NCBI RefSeq assembly: GCF_900089455.2 | Contig: NZ_LT907988.1 | Span: 1,116,001-1,180,000 of the forward strand | DNA: 64,000 nucleotides | Origin: Orrella dioscoreae | GTDB taxonomy: Bacteria > Pseudomonadota > Gammaproteobacteria > Burkholderiales > Burkholderiaceae_B | Reading direction: 5' to 3' | In this document: positions 55,268 through 63,536 of the stretch, one piece after another | Position numbering within the stretch: the stretch's first letter is position 1 | Layout of the letters: each line of letters starts with the position of its first letter | Translations under genes and position numbers: made by a program | Notes under the pieces: model-generated | The model's input: only the letters and a program-made list of their open reading frames with translations | Database searches by the model: none | What the model was told of the DNA's origin: nothing

Positions 55268-55411
55268 GCCGGGCATTCTACCCGCGGGCGGGCGGCCGTC
55301 CGCTTGCGTTGCCGCAGAGGAAGGGGGCAATCCGGATTGCGGGAAAGCCCCGTCCTGCCGTACGCTGCGGGTCGCTTGCCACCCGACTGTCACATTTCTC
55401 CCTTTCCCGCC

Positions 55412-55882
55412 ATGCATGTCATCGACGTGACGCCGATCAATCCCCGGCCCGCCGCGCCGCGCGCGCGCCACTTCCGGCACAAGCTGGTGGCTGGGCTGTT
55501 GGCCACCTTCCTGGGGTTCCTGGGCGCGCATGCCTGGTACATGGGGCGCCGCCGCCCCTGGCTCATCACCGGTTATTCGCTGATCCTGCTGGCGCTGTCC
55601 ACGCAGGCCGATAGCTGGTGGGACAACCCCGCCTTCTTCCTGCTGCTGATCCCCGCGGTGGACGGTTTCATCAGCTCGGCCATTTATTGCCTGACGCCGG
55701 ACGAGGCCTTCGATCAACGCTACAACAGCGGCCAGGCGCGCGTGTCCCGCTCGGGGCTGGGCCCGATCTTCCTGGCCATCGCCAATCTGCTGATCGCCAC
55801 CATCGTGACGCTGTCGGGCGTGGCGACCATCGTCCTCTACATCTGGACGGCCGTGGGCTGGCTGGACGGCTACGTGCTCTGA
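55412..55882 (+). CDS. TM2/NINE-domain-like membrane protein
   Basis: 156 residues with a soluble basic N-terminus and about four membrane helices. HKLVAGLLATFLGFLGAHAWYMGRRRPWLITGYSLILLAL resembles the TM2 (Gx3GxH, DRxW-like) fold found in many small bacterial membrane proteins of unknown role. The ATG at 55412 is followed by a second in-frame reading of hydrophobic segments to the C-terminus. It is divergent from the UbiH-type gene. Confidence 0.65.
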   Translation: MHVIDVTPINPRPAAPRARHFRHKLVAGLLATFLGFLGAHAWYMGRRRPWLITGYSLILLALSTQADSWWDNPAFFLLLIPAVDGFISSAIYCLTPDEAFDQRYNSGQARVSRSGLGPIFLAIANLLIATIVTLSGVATIVLYIWTAVGWLDGYVL

Positions 55883-55949
55883 GCATGACGGGCCGCTGTT
55901 GCGCGGACGCCATTTTCCGCAAGTTGGGCGTAAAAACCCCGCTAAAAGC

Positions 55950-55978
55950 TTGTATTTGAAGGAAAATCGGCCTAAGAT
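55950..55978 (+). promoter_or_regulatory. Candidate sigma-70 promoter for the leader of the MgtC-like gene
   Basis: TTGTAT (55950-55955), a 17-bp spacer and TAAGAT (55973-55978). Transcription would start near 55985, giving a leader of ~357 nt. Confidence 0.45.
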
Positions 55979-55984
55979 CGAGGC

Positions 55985-56341
55985 TCTTCAATTTCGGAGC
56001 TGCTCTGTGAGCACTGGCAACAGCGCTGGACACGCCGCCACTGACGGCGACAGTAGTCGATCCCGCATCGGCTACGCTGCCTGACAGGATTCACGCAGAG
56101 CACCGCCTGCCGCATCCTGTCCTGCAGGGTGTGGCATACCACCAACGGTTTTCCTGGATTCGCTTCATCGGCGCACATCCAGCCCTTCCGGACCGCTGGT
56201 GCATTCCACCCAATCCGTTCCACGCGACCCTTCCATTCGGAAAGGCCTGGTCACGCGTCCCGCGCGTTCCCGGCTCGACGACTGGGAGCAAGTCGCGGCT
56301 GAGCCTGCTTACGACGTTCCGTGCTGCAACAGGAGGTCGAT
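55985..56341 (+). other. Long untranslated leader, possibly structured, upstream of the MgtC-C-like gene
   Basis: In the 459 bp between genes I find no supportable coding region. The leader can form several hairpins, including CGCCG/CGGCG (about 56027-56049) and an 8-bp arm pair GACAGGAT (56083-56090) with ATCCTGTC (56114-56121). A long leader before an MgtC-related protein recalls magnesium-responsive leaders, but no known riboswitch consensus is matched by eye. Confidence 0.4.
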
Positions 56342-56683
56342 ATGCGTCTTTTCGAACTGTTCCTTCGCCGTGCCGGCGTGTCCCGCGCGACCGCGCAAGG
56401 CCAACGCCGCGCCGTGTCGCGCTTGACGGTCGAGTGTCCGCAAGCCTCGGTGGGCAGCCTGCGCAAGCAGATCTACCTGGATTTCCAGGCGGCCGGCCTG
56501 GACGTGGCGCACATGGAAGTCGACCGCGGCGAGACCGCCGGCATGGCGGCGGCCTGCGTCACCGTGCGCTGCGAGCCCGGCCAGCGCCGCGACCTGATGT
56601 CGCAGGCGCGCCGCCTGAGCGCGCATCCCGACGTGCGCCGCGTGCAATGGGGCGACACGCGCCAGCCGCGCGAGCACGCCTGA
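56342..56683 (+). CDS. Stand-alone MgtC C-terminal-type (ACT-like) protein
   Basis: 113 residues, no membrane helix. RLTVECPQASVGSLRKQIYLDF ... TVRCEPGQRRDLMSQARRLSAHPDVRRVQW resembles the cytoplasmic ACT-like C-terminal domain of MgtC/SapB proteins, including the ending RLS-x3-DV-x2-V-x-W. The membrane half of MgtC is absent, so this is an orphan domain. The ribosome site AGGAGGT 5 nt before the ATG at 56342 is very strong. It is preceded by a 357-nt leader and followed by an intrinsic terminator. Function unknown; magnesium-limitation physiology is the family's theme. Confidence 0.6.
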   Translation: MRLFELFLRRAGVSRATAQGQRRAVSRLTVECPQASVGSLRKQIYLDFQAAGLDVAHMEVDRGETAGMAAACVTVRCEPGQRRDLMSQARRLSAHPDVRRVQWGDTRQPREHA

Positions 56684-56767
56684 CCAAGCCCGGCCTGGCA
56701 AGCGGGGCTCGGGTTTACACCTGATTCAGCGCAAGGCCGGGCCAACTAGGCTCGTCTACAATCCAGA

Positions 56768-56799
56768 AGCCCCGCGCCGCGTGTGCCGGGGCTTTTTTT
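56768..56799 (+). terminator. Rho-independent terminator after the MgtC-C-like gene
   Basis: AGCCCCG (56768-56774) pairs with CGGGGCT (56787-56793) around a 12-nt loop and is followed by seven T. It lies just before ctaG. Confidence 0.93.
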
Positions 56800-56821
56800 C
56801 CTTCTATCGGCACCCTCGGGC

Positions 56822-57673
56822 ATGGACTGGATCGGCTGGCTGGTTCCCTGGGAGTTCTCTCCCACCCTGATCGCCGCCTTCGTGCTGGCGGGCGTGCTAT
56901 TCCTGCGCGGCCAGCGCGTGCACCGGGTCAATGGCGCGCGCCAGGCCCTGTTCTGGGCCGGCATGGTGCTGCTCTACCTGTCGCTGCACACCCGGGTCGA
57001 CTATTACGCCGAGCGGATGTTCTTCATCCACCGCATCCAGCACCTGGTGCTGCATCACCTGGGGCCGCTGGTGCTCATGGCCGCCTACCCCGGTTCGGTC
57101 ATGCGGGCAGGCCTGCCGCTGGCCTGGCGCAACCGGCTCATGAGATTCCGCCGCACGCTGGCGGGGCGCATCCTGGAAGGGGTGCTGACCAATCCCATCT
57201 TCGTGCCGGCGCTGTTCGTCTTCCTGGTGCTGATCTGGCTGCTGCCGTCGGTGCAGTTCTATTCGATGCTGGACTGGCGCCTGTACCGCCTGATGAACTG
57301 GTCCGTGGTCATCAGCGGCTTCATGTACTGGAACCTGATCCTGGACCGCCGGCCCAGTCCGCCCGCGGCCATGTCGCCGGGCGGGCGCGTGATCTCGCCC
57401 ATCGTGACCATGGCGCCGCAGATGGTCGCGGGGGCGGTCATCGCCTTCACCGAGCGCGACATCTATCCCTTGTTCGAATTGTGCGGCCGGGCCATGGCCA
57501 TGTCGGCGCAGACCGACCAGAGCATCGGCGGCCTCACCATGTGGATTCCCGCTGCCATGACCGAGGTCATCGGCCTGCTGGTGGCGCTGCGCACACTGAT
57601 GCGCCTGTCGTCCAAGGGGCGTTGGGGGGCGCCGCCCCTCGCGCGGCCCGCCCCTCGGTCGGCCACCGGCTGA
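56822..57673 (+). CDS. ctaG: CtaG-type cytochrome c oxidase assembly factor (caa3_CtaG)
   Basis: A 283-residue polytopic membrane protein of the caa3_CtaG family, used in CuB or CuA insertion into haem-copper oxidases. The conserved histidines are in MFFIHRIQHLVLHHLGPLVL; seven helices are predicted. The ATG at 56822 is chosen because an in-frame upstream start would lie within the terminator at 56768-56799. The gene stands alone, 44 kb from the coxB/CoxA-CoxC cluster, which itself has no CtaG; this is a plausible partner. Confidence 0.85.
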   Translation: MDWIGWLVPWEFSPTLIAAFVLAGVLFLRGQRVHRVNGARQALFWAGMVLLYLSLHTRVDYYAERMFFIHRIQHLVLHHLGPLVLMAAYPGSVMRAGLPLAWRNRLMRFRRTLAGRILEGVLTNPIFVPALFVFLVLIWLLPSVQFYSMLDWRLYRLMNWSVVISGFMYWNLILDRRPSPPAAMSPGGRVISPIVTMAPQMVAGAVIAFTERDIYPLFELCGRAMAMSAQTDQSIGGLTMWIPAAMTEVIGLLVALRTLMRLSSKGRWGAPPLARPAPRSATG

Positions 57674-57686
57674 GTCCGCCCCGCCT

Positions 57687-58019
57687 TCAGTTCGAGGCCA
57701 GCGGCAGCCAGGCCGAGAGATCCGCTACTTCCTTCCCGTCCTTGTCTTGCGCGGGGGCCGCGTCGCCAGCCCCGGACGCGACCTGGCCTGATGCCCGCGA
57801 GTCCGGCGCTTGCCCCGCCGGATGCCAGTCGACGCCGCGCGAGCTGGCATGCGCAAGCAAGGCGTCCAGGACGGCGCGAGCCCGCGGCGGGCCTTGTTCC
57901 GGTCCCCATGCGGCCAGCAGCGCATCAAGGGCATCGCGCCAATCCTGCGCCTCGTCGACGTCCGGCGTGCCGGGGGAGCCTGTCTCCCGCCGGGGGCTTG
58001 GGCGTGCGTGGGTCTGCAT
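57687..58019 (-). CDS. Small protein resembling the N-terminus of pyruvate dehydrogenase E1 (AceE)
   Basis: 110 residues, with AAGGAGGA 6-7 nt before the ATG at 58019, so it is probably translated. TPDVDEAQDWRDALDALLAAWGP ... RAVLDALLAHASSRGVDW follows the pattern of the AceE N-terminal segment (DxDxxEtxEWLDALDaVlxxeG..RAxyLlexLixxAR), which in AceE mediates binding to the E2 core. No thiamine-diphosphate or catalytic domain is present. It lies downstream of acdS on the same strand, 90 bp apart. It may be a remnant or a free E2-binding regulator. Confidence 0.6.
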   Translation of the reverse strand: MQTHARPSPRRETGSPGTPDVDEAQDWRDALDALLAAWGPEQGPPRARAVLDALLAHASSRGVDWHPAGQAPDSRASGQVASGAGDAAPAQDKDGKEVADLSAWLPLASN

Positions 58020-58109
58020 CGCGGGTCCTCCTTGTCTGGCGCGCCAGGGGCTTGCGCATGACGCCGGCCCGGGCAGCACGGCGCCGCCGCCGGACCGGCG
58101 CGACTGCGT

Positions 58110-59126
58110 TCAGCCGTTGCGGAAGATGAAGCTGTAGGCATTCAGGGCCGGCACGCCGCCCAGGTGCGCATACAGCACCTTCGAGCCGGCGGGGAATTCG
58201 CCGTTGCGCACCATGTCGATCATGCCGTGCATCGATTTTCCCTCGTATACCGGGTCGGTCAGCATGGCTTCCTGGCGGGCGCACAGGCGGATGGCCTCGA
58301 GCGTGCCTTCGTTCGGCAGGCCGTATTCGGGGCCGCCATAGCGCGTATCCAGGATGATGTCGGCGTCGATGATCTCGCGGTCCAGCTCGACGAGCTTCGC
58401 GGTGTTTTGCGCAATGCGCAGCACCTGCGCGCGGGTCGCCTCGGGCTTGGCCGAGGCGTCGATGCCGATCACGCGCTGGCTGCGGCCATCGGCCGCGAAA
58501 CCCACCACCATGCCTGCCTGCGTGCTGCCCGTGACCGAGCACACGACGATGTAGTCGAAGGTGAAGCCCAGCTCCTTCTCCTGTTGCCGCACTTCCTCGG
58601 CAAAGCCCACGAAGCCGAGTCCTCCCTTGGGATGCTCCGAGCATCCGGCCGGGATGGGGAAAGGCTTGCCGCCCGCGCGGCGCACGTCTTCCATCGCCTG
58701 CTCCCAACTGGGTCGGATGCCGATGTCGAAACCGGCGGCGTCGAGGCGCACATCCGCGCCCATGATGCGCGACATCTCGATGTTGCCGACCCGGTCATAG
58801 ACGGCGTCGGAGTAGTTGACCCAGTTCTCCTGCACCAGCACGCACTTCATGCCCAGATGCGCGGCCACGGCCGCCACCTGGCGGGTCTGGTTCGACTGGA
58901 TGCCGCCGATCGAGACCAGCGTGTCGTAGCCGCCTTCGATGGCTTCGGGAATCAGGTATTCGAGCTTGCGGGTCTTGTTGCCGCCGAAGGCCAGGCCGGA
59001 GTTGCAGTCCTCGCGCTTGGCGTAGAGCTCGACCTTGCCGCCGAGGTGGGCGGACAGGCGCTTGAGCGGCTGGATGGGCGTGGGGCCGAAGGTCAACGGA
59101 TGGCGGGCGTGTTGCTGGAGATTCAT
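58110..59126 (-). CDS. acdS: 1-aminocyclopropane-1-carboxylate (ACC) deaminase
   Basis: A 338-residue pyridoxal-phosphate enzyme splitting ACC, the ethylene precursor of plants, into ammonia and 2-oxobutanoate. PLP lysine in [16 protein letters not shown] (Lys51 region), [18 protein letters not shown], and the diagnostic pair Tyr-Glu in [11 protein letters not shown] plus Leu in [11 protein letters not shown] are as in true ACC deaminases rather than D-cysteine desulfhydrases. Length equals the Pseudomonas enzyme. It is divergent from its Lrp-type regulator with an AT-rich shared region (59127-59293). Confidence 0.94.
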   Translation of the reverse strand: MNLQQHARHPLTFGPTPIQPLKRLSAHLGGKVELYAKREDCNSGLAFGGNKTRKLEYLIPEAIEGGYDTLVSIGGIQSNQTRQVAAVAAHLGMKCVLVQENWVNYSDAVYDRVGNIEMSRIMGADVRLDAAGFDIGIRPSWEQAMEDVRRAGGKPFPIPAGCSEHPKGGLGFVGFAEEVRQQEKELGFTFDYIVVCSVTGSTQAGMVVGFAADGRSQRVIGIDASAKPEATRAQVLRIAQNTAKLVELDREIIDADIILDTRYGGPEYGLPNEGTLEAIRLCARQEAMLTDPVYEGKSMHGMIDMVRNGEFPAGSKVLYAHLGGVPALNAYSFIFRNG

Positions 59127-59234
59127 GGTCGGATTCCTGGCAGGCAGAAGGGGAAAAGACCTTGAAATGATAGGGAAAAGTGCGGGAAATTTAATTCTGA
59201 AATTCGTCCTGTTTTTGGTTGTTGAATAATAATT

Positions 59235-59253
59235 TTCGATTATATTTATCGAA
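59235..59253. promoter_or_regulatory. Palindromic operator candidate between acdS and acdR
   Basis: TTCGAT-TATATTT-ATCGAA lies in a strikingly AT-rich 170-bp divergent region, a usual setting for Lrp/AcdR sites. Confidence 0.5.
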
Positions 59254-59293
59254 TAATTTATATTTTCTGCATTTCAAGGAAATAAAATTTCTC

Positions 59294-59782
59294 ATGAAGA
59301 ATGCGTCTTCCGCTCCGCTCTCCGAGACGCTGGATCGCACGGACCTGCAGATCCTGCGGCTGCTTCAGGCCGATGCGTCGATCTCCAACCAGAGCCTGGC
59401 CGAGAAGGTCCACCTGAGCCCTCCCGCCTGCCTGCGTCGCGTGGAGCGCTTGAAGAAGGCAGGCCTCATCCGGCAGGTGGTGGCCTTGCTCGATCCGCAG
59501 GCGGTGGAGATGGGCATGCTGGTGATCATCGGCGTGGTGCTCGACCGTTCCACGCCCCAGGCCTTCGCGGATTTCGAGGTGGCGGCGCAGAAGGTTTCCG
59601 GCTGCATGGAATGCCATGTCGTGACCGGTGAGTTCGACTACATCATGGTGCTGCGCACCCGCGACAACGAAAGCTTCAATCGCCTCCACGCCGAACAGCT
59701 GCTCTACCTGCCCGGGGTGCGCCAGGTGCGTACCTTCATCGGCTTGCGCCAGGTGCTGTCGACCACCCGCCTGCCGGTCTGA
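59294..59782 (+). CDS. acdR: Lrp/AsnC-family regulator of ACC deaminase (AcdR type)
   Basis: A 162-residue Lrp-type regulator. The N-terminal HTH (LDRTDLQILRLLQADASISNQSLAEKVHLSPPACLRRVERLKKAGLI) and C-terminal ligand-binding RAM domain (YIMVLRTRDNESFNRL) are complete. Position divergent from acdS is that of AcdR, which activates acdS in response to ACC. The ATG at 59294 is preferred; upstream codons are AT-rich operator DNA. Confidence 0.88.
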   Translation: MKNASSAPLSETLDRTDLQILRLLQADASISNQSLAEKVHLSPPACLRRVERLKKAGLIRQVVALLDPQAVEMGMLVIIGVVLDRSTPQAFADFEVAAQKVSGCMECHVVTGEFDYIMVLRTRDNESFNRLHAEQLLYLPGVRQVRTFIGLRQVLSTTRLPV

Positions 59783-59813
59783 GCTCGGCCTGGCGGCAGG
59801 GCCCGCGGCGCGG

Positions 59814-60758
59814 TCACTGCGCGCCGTCGTCCTTGGACAGCTCGGCAATGAGCGCCTCCAGGAACGCGCGCGCCGCACGCGGCTGCTCGCGCCCCGCCAG
59901 GGTCTGCACCTCCAGCTTGCGCATGGCGAAGCCCTGGTCGTGCAGCGCGACGGCGGCGAGCTCGCCGCGCTCGACCTGCCTGCGCACCGAGATGCCGCTG
60001 GCGATGGTGATGCCATCGTCGTCCCGCAGGAAGCCGAAGAGGCCCGCCACATAGTTGCTGGTCAGCGCGGGCTGGATGACGACGCGCTTGCGGCTGCAGA
60101 CGATGTCGAAGATCTGGCGCACGGTGGTGTCGGGCGCGGGCAGCGCCATCGGCCAGCCGGCCAGTTGCGCCACGCTCAGCCGGCGATGGCCGGCCAAGGG
60201 GTGTTCCCGCCGCATCACCGCGTAGATGGGAGCGGGGCGCACCAGTTCGACACGGATGTCCTTTTCCGCCGACAGCGTGAAGGTCAGTCCGATGTCGGCA
60301 TCGCTTTGCAGCACGCGGCGCGAGACCTCCGCCGGCGCCAGCACGTCCAGGTTGAAATGCACGCCCGGGTGCTGGCGCTGGAAGCTGGCGATCAACTGGG
60401 GCATGAACTCCATCGCGAAGCCCTCGGACGTGGCCAGGCGCACCCGCCCGCCCTGCAAGCCTTGCAGGGCCTGGATGTCATGGGCCACGCGCTCGCTGTC
60501 ATGGGATTGCTTGAGCGCGTAGCTGGCCAGCAGCTCGCCGGCGGCGTTCGGCACCATGCCGCGCGGGTGCCGTTCGAACAGGCTGGTTTCCAGCCGTTCC
60601 TCGAGCTGCGCGATGTGCCGGCTGATCGCCGAGCCGGCCACGTTCAGGCGCTGCGAGGCCTCGGCGATGGAGCCGGTGCGGGCCACCTCCAGGAAATAGC
60701 GTATCGACGTGTCCTGCAGGTGGCGTGACAGCAGGCTGGGGGATCTCGGCTCGCGCAT
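59814..60758 (-). CDS. LysR-family transcriptional regulator
   Basis: A 314-residue regulator with the N-terminal winged HTH (IRYFLEVARTGSIAEASQRLNVAGSAISRHIAQLEERLETSLF) and a periplasmic-binding-like effector domain. It ends near acdR's stop (convergent) and is 37 bp downstream of the M20 peptidase gene on the same strand, so probably cotranscribed with it. Its likely sites are the twin palindromes at 62322-62394. Confidence 0.9.
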   Translation of the reverse strand: MREPRSPSLLSRHLQDTSIRYFLEVARTGSIAEASQRLNVAGSAISRHIAQLEERLETSLFERHPRGMVPNAAGELLASYALKQSHDSERVAHDIQALQGLQGGRVRLATSEGFAMEFMPQLIASFQRQHPGVHFNLDVLAPAEVSRRVLQSDADIGLTFTLSAEKDIRVELVRPAPIYAVMRREHPLAGHRRLSVAQLAGWPMALPAPDTTVRQIFDIVCSRKRVVIQPALTSNYVAGLFGFLRDDDGITIASGISVRRQVERGELAAVALHDQGFAMRKLEVQTLAGREQPRAARAFLEALIAELSKDDGAQ

Positions 60759-60795
60759 GGTGTGTGGGCTTGCGGCAACCGTCAGGCGGCGGCCG

Positions 60796-62229
60796 TCATG
60801 GCCCCGGCGCAATGGCGCGAGGCCTGTCGCGCAGCGCGCGCGCGATGGCGCCGCCCCGTTCGCCCAGGTCCCAATACAGGCCCGCCATGATCTGCAAGGC
60901 CTCGCGCGCCACGCTGCCCAGCAGGTGTTCGTTGGGCGCATGCTGCGAGCAGGCCGGATACGAGTGGGGCACCCACACGGTGGGCAGGCCCAGCGTTTCC
61001 GCAAAGACATCGTTGGGCAGGCTGCCGCCCAGGTTGGGCAGCAAGGTGGCGGGCCGGCCCGTGGTCCGGGCCAGCGACTGCAGGACCAGTTCCACCCAGG
61101 GATTGTCGGGATCGAGCCGGGTCGCGCGGAACATTTCTCCGCTCTGGGCCAGTGCCACGTCCGTGTAGCCGTGCGCGTCCAGGTGCGCGCGGATGTGCGC
61201 CAGGAAATGGTCAGGGTCGCTGCCGACGACATAGCGGATCTGGCAGTGGGCGCGTGCCTGGCCCGGGATGGCGTTGACGGGCGATTCAGGCGTGCCGGCG
61301 GTGAAGGCGAGGATTTCCAGCGTGTTCCAGCCGAAGACCTGTTCGGCCGGGCTCAGGCCGGGTTCGCCCCAGCCGGGGTCGATCTCGGGATCGCCCGCGT
61401 CGCTGGCGACCCGCACGTCGCGCAAGGCGGCGCGCACGTTGGCGGGCAGTTCATTCGGCAGCAGGCCGGGCACCAGGATGCGGCCGTTGGCATCGACCAG
61501 GCTGGCCAGCGCGTGCGCCAGGCGCCAGGCCGGATTGCGCAGCAGCCCGCCCCAGTTGCCGGAATGGTGTGCGCCCTCGCGCAGGTCCAGGCTGAGGTCG
61601 AAATTGCAGCCGCCCCGCGCGCCCAGGAAGACCGTCGGCTTGGTGGCGCCCAGGCGCGGACCGTCAGAGGCCAGGAACAGGTCGGCGCGCAGCAGGTCGG
61701 CATGCCGGGCGCAGAAGGTATCCAGGCCGGGCGAGCCGATCTCTTCGCCCATTTCGAACACCCAGGTCACGTCGTAGCCCAGGCGGCCGCCCCGCGCCTG
61801 GATGGTTTCACCCAGCGCGGCCAGGTTGATGGCGTGCTGGCCCTTGTTGTCCGCCGCGCCGCGGCCGTACCAGCGGTCACCCTCCACGTCCAGCGTCCAG
61901 GGAGAGCGGCCGCCGCGCCATTTGCCCTCGTGGCCGCGCACCACGTCGCCATGGCCGTAAGCCAGCACGGTGAAGGCCGCGTCGGGCTCCTGGCGTCTCG
62001 CCACCATCAACGGGGGCGCGCCGGCGACGGGGTTGTCCAGCACCTGCCAGTCGAAGCCGAGCTCGCGCAGCAGCGGGCCCAGGTGGGCGTGCAGGTAGTC
62101 CAGCAGCACGCCGGCGCGATCCGGCTCCTGGCATTCGGTGGGACAGGCGACCAGCGCCTGCAGCCTGCGTTGGAAGTGACCGCTGTCGAAATGCGCGGCT
62201 GCCTGCGCGATGGCGTGTTCTCTGGACAT
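60796..62229 (-). CDS. M20-family metallopeptidase / amidohydrolase
   Basis: A 477-residue M20 enzyme with the di-zinc ligands: AYGHGDVVRG (H-x-D), YGRGAADNKGQ, EMGEEIGS, and the C-terminal PHSYPACSQHAPNEH. Members hydrolyse N-acyl amino acids, dipeptides or carbamoyl compounds. The neighbouring LysR gene and Bug receptor suggest a substrate-inducible catabolic unit for an unknown N-acyl or peptide-like compound. The ATG at 62229 has no clear ribosome site. Confidence 0.85.
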   Translation of the reverse strand: MSREHAIAQAAAHFDSGHFQRRLQALVACPTECQEPDRAGVLLDYLHAHLGPLLRELGFDWQVLDNPVAGAPPLMVARRQEPDAAFTVLAYGHGDVVRGHEGKWRGGRSPWTLDVEGDRWYGRGAADNKGQHAINLAALGETIQARGGRLGYDVTWVFEMGEEIGSPGLDTFCARHADLLRADLFLASDGPRLGATKPTVFLGARGGCNFDLSLDLREGAHHSGNWGGLLRNPAWRLAHALASLVDANGRILVPGLLPNELPANVRAALRDVRVASDAGDPEIDPGWGEPGLSPAEQVFGWNTLEILAFTAGTPESPVNAIPGQARAHCQIRYVVGSDPDHFLAHIRAHLDAHGYTDVALAQSGEMFRATRLDPDNPWVELVLQSLARTTGRPATLLPNLGGSLPNDVFAETLGLPTVWVPHSYPACSQHAPNEHLLGSVAREALQIMAGLYWDLGERGGAIARALRDRPRAIAPGP

Positions 62230-62321
62230 GGCGACAAGAAGGGAGAGGCGGGAAAAGGGGAGATGGCGCCAATCTACGCGGCTGGCCGCATGCTGGCAAT
62301 CACAAGAAAAGCAGCATGGCC

Positions 62322-62336
62322 TTGCCGTTGCGGCAA
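62322..62336. promoter_or_regulatory. LysR-type operator candidate, site 1
   Basis: TTGCCG-TTG-CGGCAA, extended to a 9-bp-arm palindrome (GCCTTGCCG/CGGCAAGGC). Contains the LysR T-N11-A form. Confidence 0.55.
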
Positions 62337-62379
62337 GGCAGCCTCCCCCTGGCGCGACCCCCGCCCTCGCCGTCCTGTT

Positions 62380-62394
62380 TTGCCGATACGGCAA
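62380..62394. promoter_or_regulatory. LysR-type operator candidate, site 2
   Basis: TTGCCG-ATA-CGGCAA has the same arms as site 1, 58 bp downstream, upstream of the Bug-family gene. Confidence 0.55.
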
Positions 62395-62507
62395 GCGCCG
62401 CTTCTCGATTCGGTGCTTGTTGTCCCGTGGGCGGGCTCCCAGAATTTTCCACACCTCCGCGGGTCCCCGCAGGTGGACGAAGAAAAAAACGTCAAGGAGA
62501 AATGCGC

Positions 62508-63482
62508 ATGAAGATGTGGACCAGAGCATGGCTGGCGGCTTGTTGCGGCGTGGCATTGGCGCAGGCGCCGGCCATCGCGCAGGACTTCCCGAACAAACCG
62601 GTGCGCATCGTCGTGCCCTTCGGCCCCGGCGGCGCCAACGACATGGTGGCGCGGGCCCTGGCCGAGCCCCTGGCGGCGGACCTGGGCCAGGCCGTGGTGG
62701 TGGAGAACCGCTCGGGCGCCAGCACGATCATCGGCGCCAGCGCGGTGGCCCGGGCCGAGCCGGACGGCTACACCCTGCTGCTGTCAGGGTCCTCCACCTA
62801 CACGGTGCTGCCGGCGCTCAAGCAGGGCCTGCCCTATGACCCGGTGGAAAGCTTCGACCTGCTGGCCGTGGTGGCGGACCTGCCGATGGTGCTGGTGGCG
62901 CGCGAGCAAGGAAACGTCGCCTCCACGCCAGTGCTGCTGCAGCAGGCGCGCAGCGCGCCGGGCAAGCTGACCTACGGCACCTACGGCGTGGGGTCGGTCA
63001 CTCACCTGATGGGCGAGATATTCGCCATCGCGGCGAAGGTGGACCTGACGCCCGTGCCGTATCGCGGCAGCAGCCAGGTCGTGACGGCGCTGCTGGGCAG
63101 CGAGGTCGACGTGGCGCCGGAAACGCTGGCCGCGACGCTGGCCCGCATCCAGTCCGGTGACCTGCGTCCGCTGGCGGTCTTCGGGCAGGAACGGGTGGCG
63201 CAATTGCCCGACGTGCCGACGGTGGCCGAACTCGGGCTGCCCGATGCGACATTTGGCGGCTGGATCGCGCTTGCCTTGCCCAAGGGTACGCCGGCCGCCG
63301 CCAGGGACCGGCTGGCCGCGGCCCTGCAGCGGGCAATGGCGTCGGAGCGGGTGCGCCAGGTGCTGGTGCAAGCCGGCATGCTGCCGGTGTTCCTGCCCGA
63401 GGCGCCGTTCCGCGCCCGGGTGGATCACGAGATCGCCGCGTTCAGGAAGGTGGCGCGGCAGGCGAACATCGTGCTTGAGTAG
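62508..63482 (+). CDS. Bug-family periplasmic solute-binding receptor (TctC type)
   Basis: A 324-residue exported receptor. A signal peptide ends near AIAQ. The mature start DFPNKPVRIVVPFGPGGANDMVARALA and the ENRSGASTIIGASAVA and YRGSSQVVTALLGSEVDV motifs are Bug signatures. These proteins are highly amplified in Bordetella-type genomes and usually bind carboxylates, feeding tripartite tricarboxylate transporters; no tctAB genes are nearby. AAGGAGA stands 7-8 nt before the ATG at 62508, which rules out the ATG at 62502. It is divergent from the M20 gene with the LysR-type sites between. Confidence 0.9.
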   Translation: MKMWTRAWLAACCGVALAQAPAIAQDFPNKPVRIVVPFGPGGANDMVARALAEPLAADLGQAVVVENRSGASTIIGASAVARAEPDGYTLLLSGSSTYTVLPALKQGLPYDPVESFDLLAVVADLPMVLVAREQGNVASTPVLLQQARSAPGKLTYGTYGVGSVTHLMGEIFAIAAKVDLTPVPYRGSSQVVTALLGSEVDVAPETLAATLARIQSGDLRPLAVFGQERVAQLPDVPTVAELGLPDATFGGWIALALPKGTPAAARDRLAAALQRAMASERVRQVLVQAGMLPVFLPEAPFRARVDHEIAAFRKVARQANIVLE

Positions 63483-63492
63483 GCGGCTGGAT

Positions 63493-63525
63493 GGGCAGGA
63501 GCCGGGGGTTGCGCGGCCCCTGCCC
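63493..63525. terminator. Hairpin between convergent Bug gene and galU
   Basis: GGGCAGG and CCTGCCC pair around a GC-rich loop. There is no T-run, so the terminator call is weak. Confidence 0.4.
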
Positions 63526-63536
63526 GTCCCGGCGCA

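Noticed and set aside
55972..56223. 83-codon minus-strand frame in the leader region
   Set aside because: No ribosome site, no recognisable domain, Cys/Arg-rich translation; probably chance.
55985..56341. M-box magnesium riboswitch
   Set aside because: Short resemblances (GAGGCTC, TACGCTGCC) are present, but I could not lay the full M-box helices on the sequence. It is kept only as a possible structured leader.
58110..59126. D-cysteine desulfhydrase
   Set aside because: The Tyr-Glu pair and the Leu in GGVPALNAY are the ACC deaminase residues, and the Lrp-type acdR is adjacent.
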